Below, one piece after another: positions 22,321 to 33,509 of a stretch of 64,000 nt of DNA (position 1 is the first letter of the stretch; each line of letters begins with the position of its first letter). A program made the position numbers and the translations under genes. The stretch comes from Selaginella moellendorffii (lineage: Eukaryota > Streptophyta > Lycopodiopsida > Selaginellales > Selaginellaceae). The notes below the pieces were generated by a model. That model worked only from the letters and a program-made list of their open reading frames with translations. It did not search any database and was not told where the DNA came from. Location of the stretch: assembly GCF_000143415.4 (NCBI RefSeq), contig NW_003314299.1, forward strand, positions 53,501-117,500, read 5' to 3'.

Positions 22321-23060
22321 ATTTATTCGCAAGCCTTGGCAAGATCTATGGCCCGATCATCCACCTGAAAGGTGGAGTGGTGGACTACATTGTCATCAAC
22401 TCCATCGCCATAACTCACGATTTGGAGTTTGCTTATCGCCCGGCTAGTAAGTTTGGCTATGGTTTCAAAGACATCAAATCACGAGCAGGCACTTCATGAG
22501 CAACACGAGGCTGGATGGTTTTGCGGGGATCTACGAAATGGAGATGGCGAAATCGATCAAAGCCATTCAAAGCTCTGGCGATCATGCTCCCGTCAACCTG
22601 ACCGATGCAGTCGGCAAATTTATCTCGGATGCATTTTGTATGATTCTCTTTGGCAGCACAGAGGAGAGAGTTTTGGATCTGGTAGCCCAAATCGAAAACC
22701 AAACACTCAAGTCATAACCTGTCAAGCACTCGGACCTCGTCAACTTACCTTACATCGAAGCAATCTTCAATTAAGTTTTGCGACTCCATCCAGTGGGAGC
22801 TCTTGGCGTTCCTGACCACAATCCATCCAAGGTAACAATCGCAGGCTACGACATCCCCAAGCACTGCACCGTTCTCATCCCAAACGGTACTGGGACGAGC
22901 CCGAGGTGTTTTGCTCGGAGCGTTTCCTGGGCGATCGAGCGAAATCCAACCAAGAGCGCATGATGCCATTCCCGGCATGCCGATAGCTTCCCGCGTGGTT
23001 CCTTTTGTGGTTGCAAACTTGCTCCATGTTTGATTGGAAGAGTGCAGGCGAGATCGATTT
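22321..23060 (+). pseudogene. Cytochrome P450 pseudogene A
   Basis: Starts within the P450 at SLGKIYGPIIHLKGGVVDY; the first 50 residues and the ATG are gone. It has lost the segment around EYFS...ESWKNLKQ, and carries the shared internal deletion of about 405 bp at about 22708 (from after NQTL to the region before PVKHSDLVNL, across the intron). It then has stops and frameshifts, and the segment before the PERF motif is missing. Only traces of the heme-binding end remain. It directly follows the promoter of the intact PPR gene, in the divergent position. Confidence 0.85.
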
Positions 23061-23084
23061 GTCCGAAAAGTCGGGAACTCCCTC

Positions 23085-23380
23085 ATTTTCCCGGCATTCC
23101 ACGAAGCCACATCCTTGAGAGGCATGCGATCAAAGAGCTTCTTTGCCTCCATGCGATCACATTTTTTTGAGGCATCTCATCAAACAACTCTGTCGCTGAT
23201 CCGATCGAACACGCTGCCGCACTTTCCATATACAAGATTCCACAGCTGCAAGCTTTCTTCAGGTCCCTGTTCCGTTCTACCCTCGCATGGACTTCGCCCA
23301 AGTTCTTCGAGTTGCTGTACGATTTGATGGACCGGACGAGAAAATTAAAATCGCCTTCCACTGGAATCACTAGAATCCTG
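23085..23380 (-). pseudogene. PPR copy A, short remnant
   Basis: Matches the N-terminal 200 residues of the 797-residue PPR protein with several internal deletions: GDFNFLVRSIKSYSNSKNLGEV, then jumps to ATELFDEMPQKNVIAW and to KKLFDRMPLKDV. Frame is broken. It lies beside the spacer that leads to P450 copy B. Confidence 0.75.
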
Positions 23381-23837
23381 GATCATTATTTTCTACACCA
23401 TCCCTCGTTCTAATCGTTGTAGCGATATTGTGAAAAAGATCAAATTATTTATGAGCATCACATCACAAGTTCTTTACCCATGAATTTATCATGTTACACA
23501 ATTTTCAACTCACAATCTCAAAAAATCTTAAGAGATCTGTGAGTATCACATCACATCAAAATAATCTCACTTCATCAAGATAAAAAGAAATGGTTAACAT
23601 GAGAAATATGCCTAGAGTCGTACCTCCCATCTCCACCAAAAAATGGACTGTGGACAGAAATGATGAGAATCCAAAAATTTAATCAAAACTCACATTGAGT
23701 GTGAACACCCCGGCCCTCTCTCAATCCCCGCGCTCCCACACCTTTGTATTTTATACCTTTCTTATTACATCCTTTAAACTGGAAGCACAAATTTTGAACC
23801 CGGGACCTTTAGGTTTATAAAGCTTCAAGAGATTACC
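23381..23837. repeat. A+T-rich spacer of the second unit type
   Basis: No gene. About 450 bp containing CATCACATCACA and CTCACAATCTCAAAA stretches and ending in TTTTATACCTTT...TTACC before the P450 ATG. A clear second copy occupies about 62565-63012, also between a PPR remnant and a P450 start. So two unit types exist in the cluster, with a short or a long spacer. Confidence 0.7.
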
Positions 23838-24740
23838 ATGGTGTGCGGTGCTATGCTTGCTCTTTACTTCATCCTTTGCAATGTGAGAACTCTTCGAAGA
23901 TTACCACCAGGTCCGATCTCTCTGCCAATAGTTGGATCCATTTTCTCTCTAAGATATCTACTCCATCGCTGTTTCGCAACGCAAGCCTTGGCAAGATCTA
24001 TGGCCCGGTCATCCACCTGTGGTGGACTACATTGTCATCAACTCGATCGCCATAGCCAGGGAGGTCTTGATCACTCGCGATTTGGAGTTTGCTTATCCCC
24101 CAGCTAGTAAGTTTGGAGAGTACTTCAGCTATGGCCTCAAAGACATTGACTCTTGGTCCAGTCCTGGAAGAACCTTAAGCAAATCACGAACGGCACTTGA
24201 TGAGCAACACGAGGCTGGATGGTGTTGCGGGGATCTACGAACTAGAGATGGCAAAATCGATCAAACCCATTCACAGCTCTGGCAATCATGCTCCCCCGTC
24301 AACCTGACTGATGCGGTCAGCAAGTTTCTCTGGGATGCATTTTGTATGATTCTCTTTTGCAGCATAGAGGAGAGAGTTTTGGATCTGGTAGCCCAAATCG
24401 AAAACCAAACACTCAACGTCAAGTCACATCCTGTCAAGCACTCGGACCTCGTCAACTCACCTTACATTGAAGCAATCTTCAAATAAGTGTTGTGACTCCA
24501 TCCAGTGGGAGCTCTTGGCGTTCCTCACCACAATCCATCCAAGGTAACACTACGACATCCCCAAGCACTGCATCGTTCTCATCTCATACGGCACTGGGAG
24601 GAGCCCGAGGTGTTTCGCCCGGAGCGTTTCCTGGGCGATCAAGTGAAATCCAACTCGGGCATGCCAATAGCTTCCTGAGTGGTTCCTTTTGTGGTTGTAA
24701 ACTTGCTCCATGCGTTTGATTGGAAGAGTGCAGGCGAGAT
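23838..24740 (+). pseudogene. Cytochrome P450 pseudogene B
   Basis: Begins with ATG (MVCGAMLALYFILCN, the membrane anchor, then RRLPPGPISLPIVG) but shifts frame at about 23985 (an extra base near CFATQALARS). It has small deletions, the shared internal deletion of about 405 bp at about 24419, and an in-frame stop in place of the ExxR helix start (AIFK followed by TAA). The PERF and heme region is frame-shifted and shortened. Non-functional. Confidence 0.85.
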
Positions 24741-24744
24741 CAAT

Positions 24745-25135
24745 TTTTCCTAGAAGTCTGAATCTCTCTCGCGTTCCTGGCATATCCTGCCACCATGACG
24801 TTCTGCAAAACCATATCCTTGAGAGGCATGCGATCTAACAGCTTCTTTGCCTCTTCCAATTTCCAAGCCTTTGCATAACCTATGATCATAGCATTCCATG
24901 TGATCACATTCTTAGAAGGCATCTAATGAAACAGCTCCATCGCTCCTGCTTTGGCAAATGCAGCTACCACCCTTGCCCATGAGACTATATCTGGGGATGA
25001 TATTGCTCTAAACACTTCAAACACTCTTTGAAAAGCCCGTTTTTCATGTAGGCCTGGATCATTCCATTCTATGGCACTTGATCCTTCATGGGCATACTAT
25101 GGAACATGCATCTTGCATGAGCAATCTTACTTAAC
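24745..25135 (-). pseudogene. PPR copy B, remnant
   Basis: Covers the part of the PPR protein from KNVITWNAMIIGYAK back towards the second repeat, with several stops and deletions (for example KLLDRMPLKDMV). A close relative lies at 57040-57375, and the flanking DNA of the two remains alignable further right, so the whole block was duplicated. Confidence 0.75.
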
Positions 25136-25255
25136 ACAAACTAAGGGAATATTTTAAGAGTATTTTATGATTTGGGGATTTTAGGCTGGTTCACTTATGT
25201 CATGTTCTTTTAGGGATGGTTGAAGAGTGCAATATAAATCCTAATGAAGAGTTAT

Positions 25256-26080
25256 TGTAGCACACCTTATCTCTCTCCCTTTAAGCCAATTGGAAAAGGG
25301 GCAATTGCTTGATGAGAGAGCCCTTAGTGGCTATTTTATCCCCATTTATCCCCCAAGGTTCCAAGGATTCACGGTGACAGTATATTGACTAACAACCCCT
25401 AATCACATGCGCTACACTCACCCCCCCTCCCTTCAGATATGTCAATGTTCTCATTGACTATTGACTAACAACCCCTAATCACATGCGCTACACTCACCCC
25501 CCCTCCCTTCAGATATGTCAATGTTCTCATTGACTATTGACTAACAACCCCTAATCACATGCGCTACACTCACCCCCCCTTCAGAGATGTCAATGTTCTC
25601 ATTGACTATTGACTAACAACCCCTACTGAGCCAAGGGGAACCAGCACCTTCATTTCCGCACTCAATCTACCAATCCTTCCATTGTGTAGACTAGCTATTC
25701 CATGTAAGGCAACTAGTCATCCACCCGTACCGCAGTCCCACGGTGGATACCTTCGTCCGTGGATACACCACACAAGAGGAAGGACGTACGCATGGATGCC
25801 CAATACGTACGATTTCAAATTTAGGGGTAGGAATATACCTTGCTCAAGGGTATATTATACTTTTAAGTAGTCACTAATCAATGGGAATCGAACTCATGCC
25901 ATTTGCTCCGATACCAACTGTAGCGCACCTTATCTCTCTCCCCTTAAACCAACTAGAAAAGGGGCAATTGCTTGATGAGAGAGCCCTTAGTGGCTATTTT
26001 ATCCCTATTTATCCTCCAAGGTTCCAAGGATCCACGGTGACAGTATATCTAAATCTCATCCCATGATCACATGCGCTACA
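25256..26080 (-). mobile_element. TRIM (miniature LTR retrotransposon) with TSD GTTAT
   Basis: Non-coding, 825 bp. LTRs are 25256-25416 and 25919-26080 (161 and 162 bp); both begin TGTAGC and end GCTACA. It is flanked by GTTAT on both sides (25251-25255 and 26081-26085). On the minus strand, just inside the right LTR, stands TTGGTATCGGAGC, a primer-binding site for initiator tRNA-Met. Just inside the left LTR is the purine tract (GAAGGGAGGGGGGG on the minus strand). Too short for gag or pol, so it moved with borrowed proteins. Oddity: the LTR end plus purine tract is repeated three times with a 76-bp period (about 25380-25620). Confidence 0.9.
25380..25625. repeat. Three 76-bp tandem repeats inside the TRIM
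   Basis: Copies are marked by ACATGCGCTA at 25405, 25481 and 25557. Each unit contains the terminal part of the LTR and the adjoining purine tract (the third has a shorter purine tract). Spacers between copies are constant, and there is no dyad repeat or variable spacer. Confidence 0.85.
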
Positions 26081-27807
26081 GTTATAGTGATAATATCTAA
26101 TAAAGAGGAAGAGACTTTTGATGAGCAACGACTACAAGTATTTATAGATTTTCAAGGCTAATGAAGGACCTTGGAGAAGTTTGATATTTTCTTGGTCTTG
26201 AGATTCACCATGACAAGAAAATAAGGTCCCTTCACATCTCTCAACAACAATATTTAACGAAGGTACTTGAGAGTTATGGATATACTAATTGCAATCTTTT
26301 TCATTTGGCAATGGAGCCTGGTACATCAAGTTCTTGACAAAAGCTGAGTGTCCTTTCAGCAAAGAGGAGCATCAAACCATGGCAAAGGTACCATTTCGAA
26401 ATTTGCTTGGGATTTTGATGTACATTATGGTGTGCAGCTATCTAGATTTGGCTTATGTTGTCATTGCTCTTAGCCAATTTTCTGCTAATCCTAGCAAGAA
26501 ACATTAGAACATGGCTAATGTAAAGCAAACTCTTGCTTTTGGACTATTGTATGGTTTATGTGGTGGTTTTTCTCTTTTTTCTTACAATAACAGCAACTTA
26601 TCAAATGATAGAAATAGTTATAAATCCATATTAGCATTTCGCTTCCAACTTGGAATAAACTTTGTTCTTTGGGCTTGAATATCCCAAGACCCTTAACCAA
26701 TTGGAAAAGAGGGTGCACTTTTGTTTATGAGTTCTTTCTTTTTATATTTGAACTTCATAGATTGTCTCTCAAGTCATTTTCTTTAGTTTTTTATAATCCA
26801 CCATGTTTCCTTGCAAATTCACATATTTGTGAATGGAAGCCCAAGACCCTTAACCAATTGGAAAAGGGGGTGCATTTTTGTTTATAAACTCTTTCTTTTT
26901 ATATTTGAACTTTATAGATTGTTTCTCGAGTTGTTCCCTTTGGTTTTTTATAATCCACCATGTTTCCTTGCAAATTCATGTATTTGTGAATGGAAGTTGA
27001 GAGCCGCAAATGTCAATTAACATGTAGTATAATTCCTTTAGCCAACCAACAAAGTCGAATCCAAGACCCTTCTAATACCAAATGTAAACTCTTGAATTTA
27101 GACTTTCCGAAAGGTCACCCAACCCATTACTATTCAAACCCAATAACACTTAATCCTGAATATCCCAAGACTTTTAACTAATTGGAAAATGGTGGATCGT
27201 CTCTCGAGTTGTTCCCTTTGACATTGCTCTTTCCTCCACAAAAGCAAAGTATCTTGCTACCTTAGCTACTTCCACATAAATTCTTTGGTTTCAAGAATTT
27301 CTTGGAGCTCTTGGGCAATCTTCCATACCAATTACTCTCCATGTTAATAACAAGGAAGTTATCAATTGGTGCAATAGTGAATTGCAATTGGAAGTCTCAA
27401 CATATTGCCAAGCACTATCACTATGTTAGTGATTTGGTACACACAGGTTTATTAATGGTTCAACATGTTTCTTCTTGACAACAACTTACTAACATCTTTA
27501 CAAAACCTTTGGATAAAGTTCTATTTGTGGAACACAGGAATTCTATTGGAAGCCTTGACTGAGAAGGAAGTAGCAACAACAGTCACACCCTTGGCTTTAG
27601 GAGGAGTGTTGGAGCCGAAATCCAAGGTGTGATAAGCACCTTGAATCATGGAGATCAAAAGCCACATTCAGCAACAAATTTCAGGAGAAACTTCTGGATG
27701 TAGCTAGTATATAACTAGTATTTCTTTCTTCTTTTATAAAGCAGTTGTTCCAGTTTCCTTCTAAAAGGATCCTGTTCATTCTTTGCTATCCTTCTAGCAC
27801 TTTGTCA
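26081..27807 (+). mobile_element. Copia retrotransposon 3' fragment with LTR
   Basis: Degraded end of a Copia pol: late reverse transcriptase and RNase H (GILMYIMVCSYLDLAYVVIA, KQTLAFGLLYG, YKSILAFRFQLG), then after an insertion SSTKAKYLATLAT and a last RNase H piece. Many stops. The 3' LTR is 27607-27807 (201 bp, TGTTGGAGCC...TTTGTCA) and is followed by ATCAT, which runs straight into PPR copy C. The matching 5' end of this insertion type, also flanked by ATCAT, lies at 34453. Confidence 0.85.
26677..27218 (-). mobile_element. Probable small LTR element fragment inside the Copia RNase H
   Basis: Interrupts the RNase H frame between FVLWA and ALSSTKAKYL. It contains two direct copies of a 157-bp unit (CCCAAGACCCTTAACCAATT begins at 26683 and 26840) and a partial third near 27163. 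On the minus strand TTTGGTATTAGAAGG near 27075 resembles a tRNA-Met primer site beside an LTR end at about 27084. I read it as a solo-LTR or TRIM-like piece. The exact ends are unclear. Confidence 0.45.
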
Positions 27808-28331
27808 ATCATATTCTTGTGAGGCATCGAATCAAACAGCTCTGTCGCTTGACACAGATCCCCCGCCTTAGCAAATGCGGCAACCACGGTTGTCCACGAG
27901 ACGATATCCGGTGATGGCATCGCTCTAAACACTCCCATCGCTCTTTCCAAAAGCCCGCTTTTCACGTAGGCCTGGATCATTCCATTCCATGACACTCGAT
28001 CCTTTCTGGGCATGCTCTGGAACACACATCTTGCTTGAGCAATATCCCCGTTTTGAGCATATGCCACAAGGAGGATGTTCCACAACACCAAGTTCCTGTC
28101 GCTGATCCGATCAAACACCACTCGAGCCTCCTCCATGCAGCCGCACTTTCCATGCATTTCAATCACAAGGTTCCACAGATGCAAGCTTTCTTTCAGGTCC
28201 CTGTTCCGTTCTATCCTTGCATGGACTTTCCTCGCTTCGCCCAAGTTCTTCGAGTTGCCGTACGATTTGATGGACCGGACGAGAGAATTAAAATCGCCAT
28301 GCGGTGGAATCGCCGGGAATCCCTGGATCAT
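27808..28331 (-). pseudogene. PPR copy C, 5' half cut by Copia LTR
   Basis: Reads in frame from MIQGFPAIPPHGDFNSLVRS through about four and a half repeats to DSMPHKNMI, then enters the LTR and stops. The break point is codon-for-codon the same as in copy G (44320), and opposite to copy E (34452). It is close in sequence to the intact gene (few substitutions). The short spacer and P450 copy C follow divergently. Confidence 0.85.
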
Positions 28332-28477
28332 TAATTTTCTACACCATCCCAGATATTACTCGCTCTGGCTTGACAATGGATCGTTATAGAATCCAATATT
28401 CTCAATTGAGATTGTGTTTTGACTTCATACCTTTGGGTTTATAAATCGCCATTCATATACGAGAGATTGATTTATTC

Positions 28478-29399
28478 CGTGCTTGCTCTACACTTCATCC
28501 TTTGCAATGCGAGAACTCTTCGAAGATTACCACCAGGTCCGCTAATTGTTGGATCCATTTTCTCTCTCCACTTGATATCCACTCCATCGCTGTTCCCGAT
28601 CATCCACCTGAGAGGAGAGTGGTGGACTACATTGTCCAGCTATGGCTTCAAAGACATTGACTCTTGCTCCATGTAGTCAGTCCTGGAAGAACCTTCAGCA
28701 AATCACGAACAGGCACTTGATGAGCAACACGAGGCTGGATGGTGTTGCGGGGATCTACGAACTAGAGATGGCAAAATCGATCAAACCCATTCACAGCTCT
28801 GGCAATCATGCTCCCGTCAACCTGACTGATGCAGTCACCAAGTTTATCTCGGATGCATTTTGTATGATTCTCTTTGGCAGCATAGAGGAGAGAGTTTTGG
28901 ATCTGGTAGCCCAAATCGAAAACCAAACACTCAACGTCAAGTCACAACCTGTCAAGCACTCGGACCTCGCCTTACATTGAAGCAATCTTCAAAATAAGTG
29001 TTGTGACTCCATCCAGTGGGAGCTCTTGGCGTTCCTCACCACAATCCATCCAAGGTAACATTTTCAGGTTCAAGCACTGCATCGTTCTATACTTTTGGAA
29101 CCCCCTACAGCGGATGAGCCCGAGGTGTTTCGCCCGGAGCGTTTCCTGGGCGATCGAGCGAAATCCAACCAAGAACTCATGATCCCATTCTCTGCCGGGA
29201 GGAGAACTTGTCCGGGCATGCCAATAGCTTCCCGCGTGGTTCCTTTTGTGGTTGCAAGCTTGCTCCATGCGTTTGATTGGAAGAGTGAAGGCGAGATCGA
29301 TTTGTCCGAGAGGTCGTCGGGAACTCTCTCGTGTATGCCGGCGTCCGACTTGGTGGCATTCGCATCGGCAAGGCTCGAAACGTCTGTCTATACCTGAGA
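28478..29399 (+). pseudogene. Cytochrome P450 pseudogene C
   Basis: Lacks the ATG (starts at VLALHFILCN), has a deletion after VGSIFSL and a stop in CSM-TAG. It carries the shared internal deletion of about 405 bp at about 28937. The 3' part is better kept: PERFLGDRAKSNQELM, FSAGRRTCPGMPIASR (heme cysteine present) and the C-terminal SARLETSVYT. Near 29080-29110 a short unrelated stretch replaces the region before PEVF. Sister to copy I (56250-57010), which has the same missing start. Confidence 0.85.
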
Positions 29400-29449
29400 C
29401 AACGTTGTCTTTGAATTGCGTTCACAATTGATCACAATCACTTCATGTT

Positions 29450-30950
29450 CTACGAAAATCCCATCTCTCATCCAAATGCCCGGGGCGAGCGTAGGCTGCG
29501 ATCATCGCACTACACCATCTCGGCCTACGCGTATCCGACCACCATCTTCGTCCAGGCCACCACGTCCCGCTGCGGTATCCCGTCAAACAGCCTCTTTGCT
29601 TCCTCCATCTCGCCTCTTCTTGCGTAGGCCTGGATCAAGGTCGTGAATGACACGACGTTCCTCCTCGGCCTCATCTCGAACACGTCCCTGGCTTGTTCTA
29701 CGTAACCATCTTGAGCATACGCTTGGACCTTCGAGTTGTCAGGTTGAGGCATCCGACCAAACGCGGCCTTTGCTTGGACAAGCTCGCCTCTCTCCACGCT
29801 CGACTGGAGCATGATATTCCCTCGTCAGGATCGTGCAAACGAGGCAGCGAAGAGTCTTGTTTCTCGATCAAGGACGAGAAAAGCACGGTCTGCTCTTCTC
29901 TTTGAGATGGAGTTCCTCTCTTTCATCTTGTCAAACAGCTCCCGGGCCTCCTCCACGCGACCGTGATCCGTGTACGCTGTGATGAGCGCGTTCCAAGTTA
30001 CCAAGTTCCTCTCCGGCATCCGATCGAAGATGGTCTTCGCGTCTTCCAGGAAACCATGGCTGGCGTAAGCGTTCATCATCGTCGTCCATGCGATCGCGTC
30101 GGGGCACTGGATTCTCTCGAACAAAGCTCTCGCTTCATCCAAGTCTCCATTCTCGGCGTGGCCCTGGAGCATCGCCGTAGAGGCCACGACGTTCTCCATC
30201 GGCATCCTCTCGAACAAAGCTCTGGCCTCGCCAATCTCTCCTCCAGCAACGTGAGCCCGGATCATCGTCGTCCACGACACCAAGTCTCGCAAGATCATGC
30301 TCTCGAAAACCTCTCTCGCCAGATCAAGTTGCCCGTTTCCGGCATATCCCGCCACCATAGCGTTCCACGAAACCACATCCTTGAGCGGCATGCAATCGAA
30401 GAGCTTCTTTGCCTCTTCCATTTTTCCAGCCTTTTCATGACCCGCGATCATAGCGTTCCACGCGATCACATTCTTGTGAGGCATCGAACTGCTCTGTCGC
30501 TCAACGCAGATCCCCCGCCTTGGCAAATGCGGCAACCACGGTTGTCCACGAGACGATATCCGGTGATGGCATCGCTCTAAACACTCCCATCGCTATTTCC
30601 AAAAGCCCGCTTTTCACGTAGGCCTGGATCATCCATTCCATGACACTCGATCCTTTCTGGGCATGCTCTGGAACACGCATCTTGCTTGAGAAATATCCCC
30701 GTTTCGGGCATATGCCGCAAGCAGGATGTTCCACGACACCAAGTTTCTGTCGCTGATCCGATCAAACACCGCTCGAGCCTCCTCCACGCTGCCGCACTTT
30801 CCATACATCACAAGATTCCACAGATGGAAGCTTTCTTTCAGGTCCCTGTTCCGTTCTATCCTCGCATGGACTTTCCTCGCCTCGAACAAGTTCTTCGAGT
30901 TGCCGTACGATTTGATGGACCGGACGGTGGAATCGCCGCTAGATCATTAA
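29450..30950 (-). pseudogene. PPR copy D
   Basis: Long copy of the PPR gene reading from the start region (30940, where ATGATC is followed by TAG) to about residue 480 of the parent, where it ends in a P450-flank sequence (FRRT region). It contains frameshifts near 30490 and 30635 and an unrelated insertion of about 92 bp at 29815-29905 that ends the frame. The same insertion is found in copy K. P450 copy D, intact, starts divergently about 150 bp away. Confidence 0.85.
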
Positions 30951-31101
30951 TTTTCTACACCATCCCAGATATTAGTCGCTCTGGCTTGACAATGGACCGT
31001 TATAGAATCCAATATTTTCAATTGAGATTGAGATTGTTTTGACTTTATACCTTTGGATTGATAAATCGCCATTCATACACGAGAGATTGATTTATTTCAC
31101 C

Positions 31102-32604
31102 ATGGTGCTTTTGTTTTGCGGTGCTATGCTTGCTCTATACTTCATCCTTTGCAATGCGAGAACTCTTACAAGATTACCACCAGGTCCAATCTCTCTGCCA
31201 ATAGTTGGATCCATTTTCTTTCTAAGATATCCACTCCATCGCTTTTTCGCAAGCCTTGGCAAGATCTATGGCCCGATCATCCACCTGAGAGGTGGAGTGG
31301 TGGACTACATTGTCATCAACTCCATCGCCATAGCCAGGGAGGCCTTGATCACTCGCGATTTGGAGTTTGCTTATCGCCCAGCTACTAAGTTTGGAGAGTA
31401 CTTCAGCTATGGGCTCAAAGACATTGCTCTTGCTCCATATGGTGAGTCCTGGAAGAACCTCAAGCAAATCACGAGCAGGCACTTGATGAGCAACACGAGG
31501 CTGGATGGTGTTGCGGGGATCTACGAACTAGAGATGGCGAAATCGATCAAAGCCGTTCATAGCTCTGGCGATCATGCTCCCGTCAACCTGACCGATGCAG
31601 TCGGCAAGTTTATCTCGGATGCATTTTGTATGATTCTCTTTGGCAGCAAAGAGGAGAGAGTTTTGGATCTGGTAGCCCAAATCGAAAAGCAAACACTCAA
31701 CGTGAACATTGGAAACTTGTTCCCAGCGCTGGATTTCCTGGATCTCCACGGAGTAAACAAGACAATGAAGGAAACTCTCATGCCAGAGCTGGAACAATTG
31801 CTAACACAGGTGATCGGCGCTCACAAGCAAAACAAGGCGAGGATTGAGTCTCAAGGGCAAGAATTCGTCAGTAGAGATCTCACACACGTGCTACTATCTC
31901 TCGAGTCCCTAGAAGACATATCAATCGTCGCACTGCTCACTGTAAGTGATACCACGCACTTTTCACTCTAGAACTTACTCTTTGCACAGGATATACTTGT
32001 CGCTGGAGTTGACACGATCAAGTGGACAGCGGTCTGGGCCATGGCCGAAGTTCTAAGAAATTCCAGAGTGATGGAAAAAGCACAAGAAGAAGTAAAGAAC
32101 ACGATAGGGAAGTCACAACTTGTCAAGCACTCGGACCTCGTCAACTTACCTTACATCGAAGCAATCTTCAAAGAAGTGTTGCGAGTCCATCCAGTGGGAG
32201 CTCTTGGCGTTCCTCACCACAATCCATCCAAGGCAACACTCGCAGGCTACGACATCCCCAAGCACTGCACCGTTCTCATCAACATTTGGGCGATCGGGCA
32301 CGACCCACGGCACTGGGACGAGCCCGAGGTGTTTCGCCCGGAGCGTTTCCTGGGCGATCAAGCGAAATCCAACCAAGAACTCATGATGCCATTCTCTGCC
32401 GGGAGGAGAACTTGTCCGGGCATGCCAATAGCTTCCCGCATGGTTCCTTTTGTGGTTGCAAGCTTGCTCCATGCGTTTGATTGGAAGAGTGAAGGCGAGA
32501 TCGATTTGTCCGAGAGGTCGTCGGGAACTCTCTCGTGTATGCCGGCGTCCGAATTGGTGGCATTCGCATCGGCAAGGCTCGAAACGTCTGTCTATGCCTG
32601 TTGA
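31102..32604 (+). CDS. Cytochrome P450 D, complete frame (484 residues)
   Basis: Two exons, 31102-31941 and 31990-32604, with a 48-bp GT-AG intron that contains an in-frame TAG. N-terminal membrane anchor (LLFCGAMLALYFILCN) and the proline hinge RLPPGPISLPIVGS. Helix C is GESWKNLKQITSRH. The I-helix is LVAGVDTIKWTAVWAM (acid-Thr pair present, the next residue Ile instead of Thr/Ser). ExxR is in FKEVLRVHP; then FRPERFLGD and the heme loop FSAGRRTCPGM with its cysteine. An ER-bound plant A-type monooxygenase; the substrate and CYP family cannot be named from sequence alone. Slightly shorter than the usual 500 residues. Start chosen at ATG 31102 (CACCATGG). Its divergent PPR partner is dead. Confidence 0.9.
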
Positions 32605-33092
32605 CACCGAGAACGTTGCCTTTGAAGGTGCTCTCGGCAGGCCATGGTGTTCTAATGATCATAATCACTTCATGTTCTACGAAAATCCCCTCTCTCATCC
32701 AAATGCCTGGTCAAGGCAACTTCTGATACTAGCTTCGTCAACTATGCCCAACGCTACTAAGAGAAACCCTTACAACTTAGACACAATTCTAAAACGTTTT
32801 CCTTTTCTCAAACCCCACCAGATGCCATCTTTGGGCATATGTTGCAAGTATGATGTTTCACGACGCTAGATAATACCCGAGATCAAACAACGCTGTCACC
32901 ATTTTTATACATTTTAATTAAAAGGTTGTGAAGAATCAAGCCGCAACTTGAGCATCTGTACAAGGGCTGCGGTGGCGATGGATCTACCACACCCCTAACC
33001 CTAGTCCCATCCTTCCGGGAGTAAATCGAGCTCGCCCATCACGAAAGGCGATAGATATCACTGGGCTTGATGATCGATCGCGTCTCCGGGCT
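32605..33092 (+). repeat. 3' flank of P450 D, left arm end of the inverted repeat
   Basis: No coding sequence. It is repeated in inverted orientation at 40183-40666, and its first 270 bp again at 63661-64000 (TTGACACCGAGAACG, ACTATGCCCA, AACAACGCTGTCACC). It separates the P450 from the foreign gene fragment at 33039-33480. Confidence 0.75.
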
Positions 33093-33480
33093 CATTGGCA
33101 CCTCCCGCCGCCCAAGCCAATCCAAGAGCGCCGAGCCGCGATAGAGAAAGGCGTGCTCGTCCCGCTGGCTCCGCTGGATCACCGCGGTCACTGTGGAATC
33201 CGGCACAAAAGGGGCTCCAGCGTGATGCAGCAAATCGGCGAGGAGGAATTCCCCCCACTTCCATCCCGCGAGGACCCTGTTCTCACTCCTCCCAGCGATT
33301 TGAGGATCGCCCTCCTCGCCTCTGGAGGCATTGCCGCCACCGGCGCCCTGTGGATCCCATACTGCTTGATCAGCGCCAGCGCCACTCTCCTCTCCTCGTC
33401 CGGGTCGGCGGCCCTGGAATTGGGGATTCTGGATCCCTCGCCGCCGGCGACGAAACGTCTGTCTATGCCTGAGACAACGT
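33039..33480 (-). pseudogene. Fragment of an unidentified G+C-rich gene
   Basis: Coding-like and G+C rich, unlike its neighbours. One frame ends FLYRGSALLDWLGRREVPMS...SDIYRLS and stop at 33039; the other frame upstream reads RRVALALIKQYGIHRAPVAA, so a frameshift probably lies near 33290. I do not recognise the family. It sits between the 3' flank of P450 D and the truncated end of PPR copy E. Its last 50 bp are also present at 40183-40240, so it was already there when the inverted repeat formed. Confidence 0.5.
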
Positions 33481-33509
33481 TGTCTTTGAATTGCGCACTT
33501 CATGTTCTA

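Noticed and set aside
25380-25625. CRISPR-like regular repeats
   Set aside because: Only three copies, 76-bp period, constant sequence throughout, inside a retrotransposon of a plant genome.
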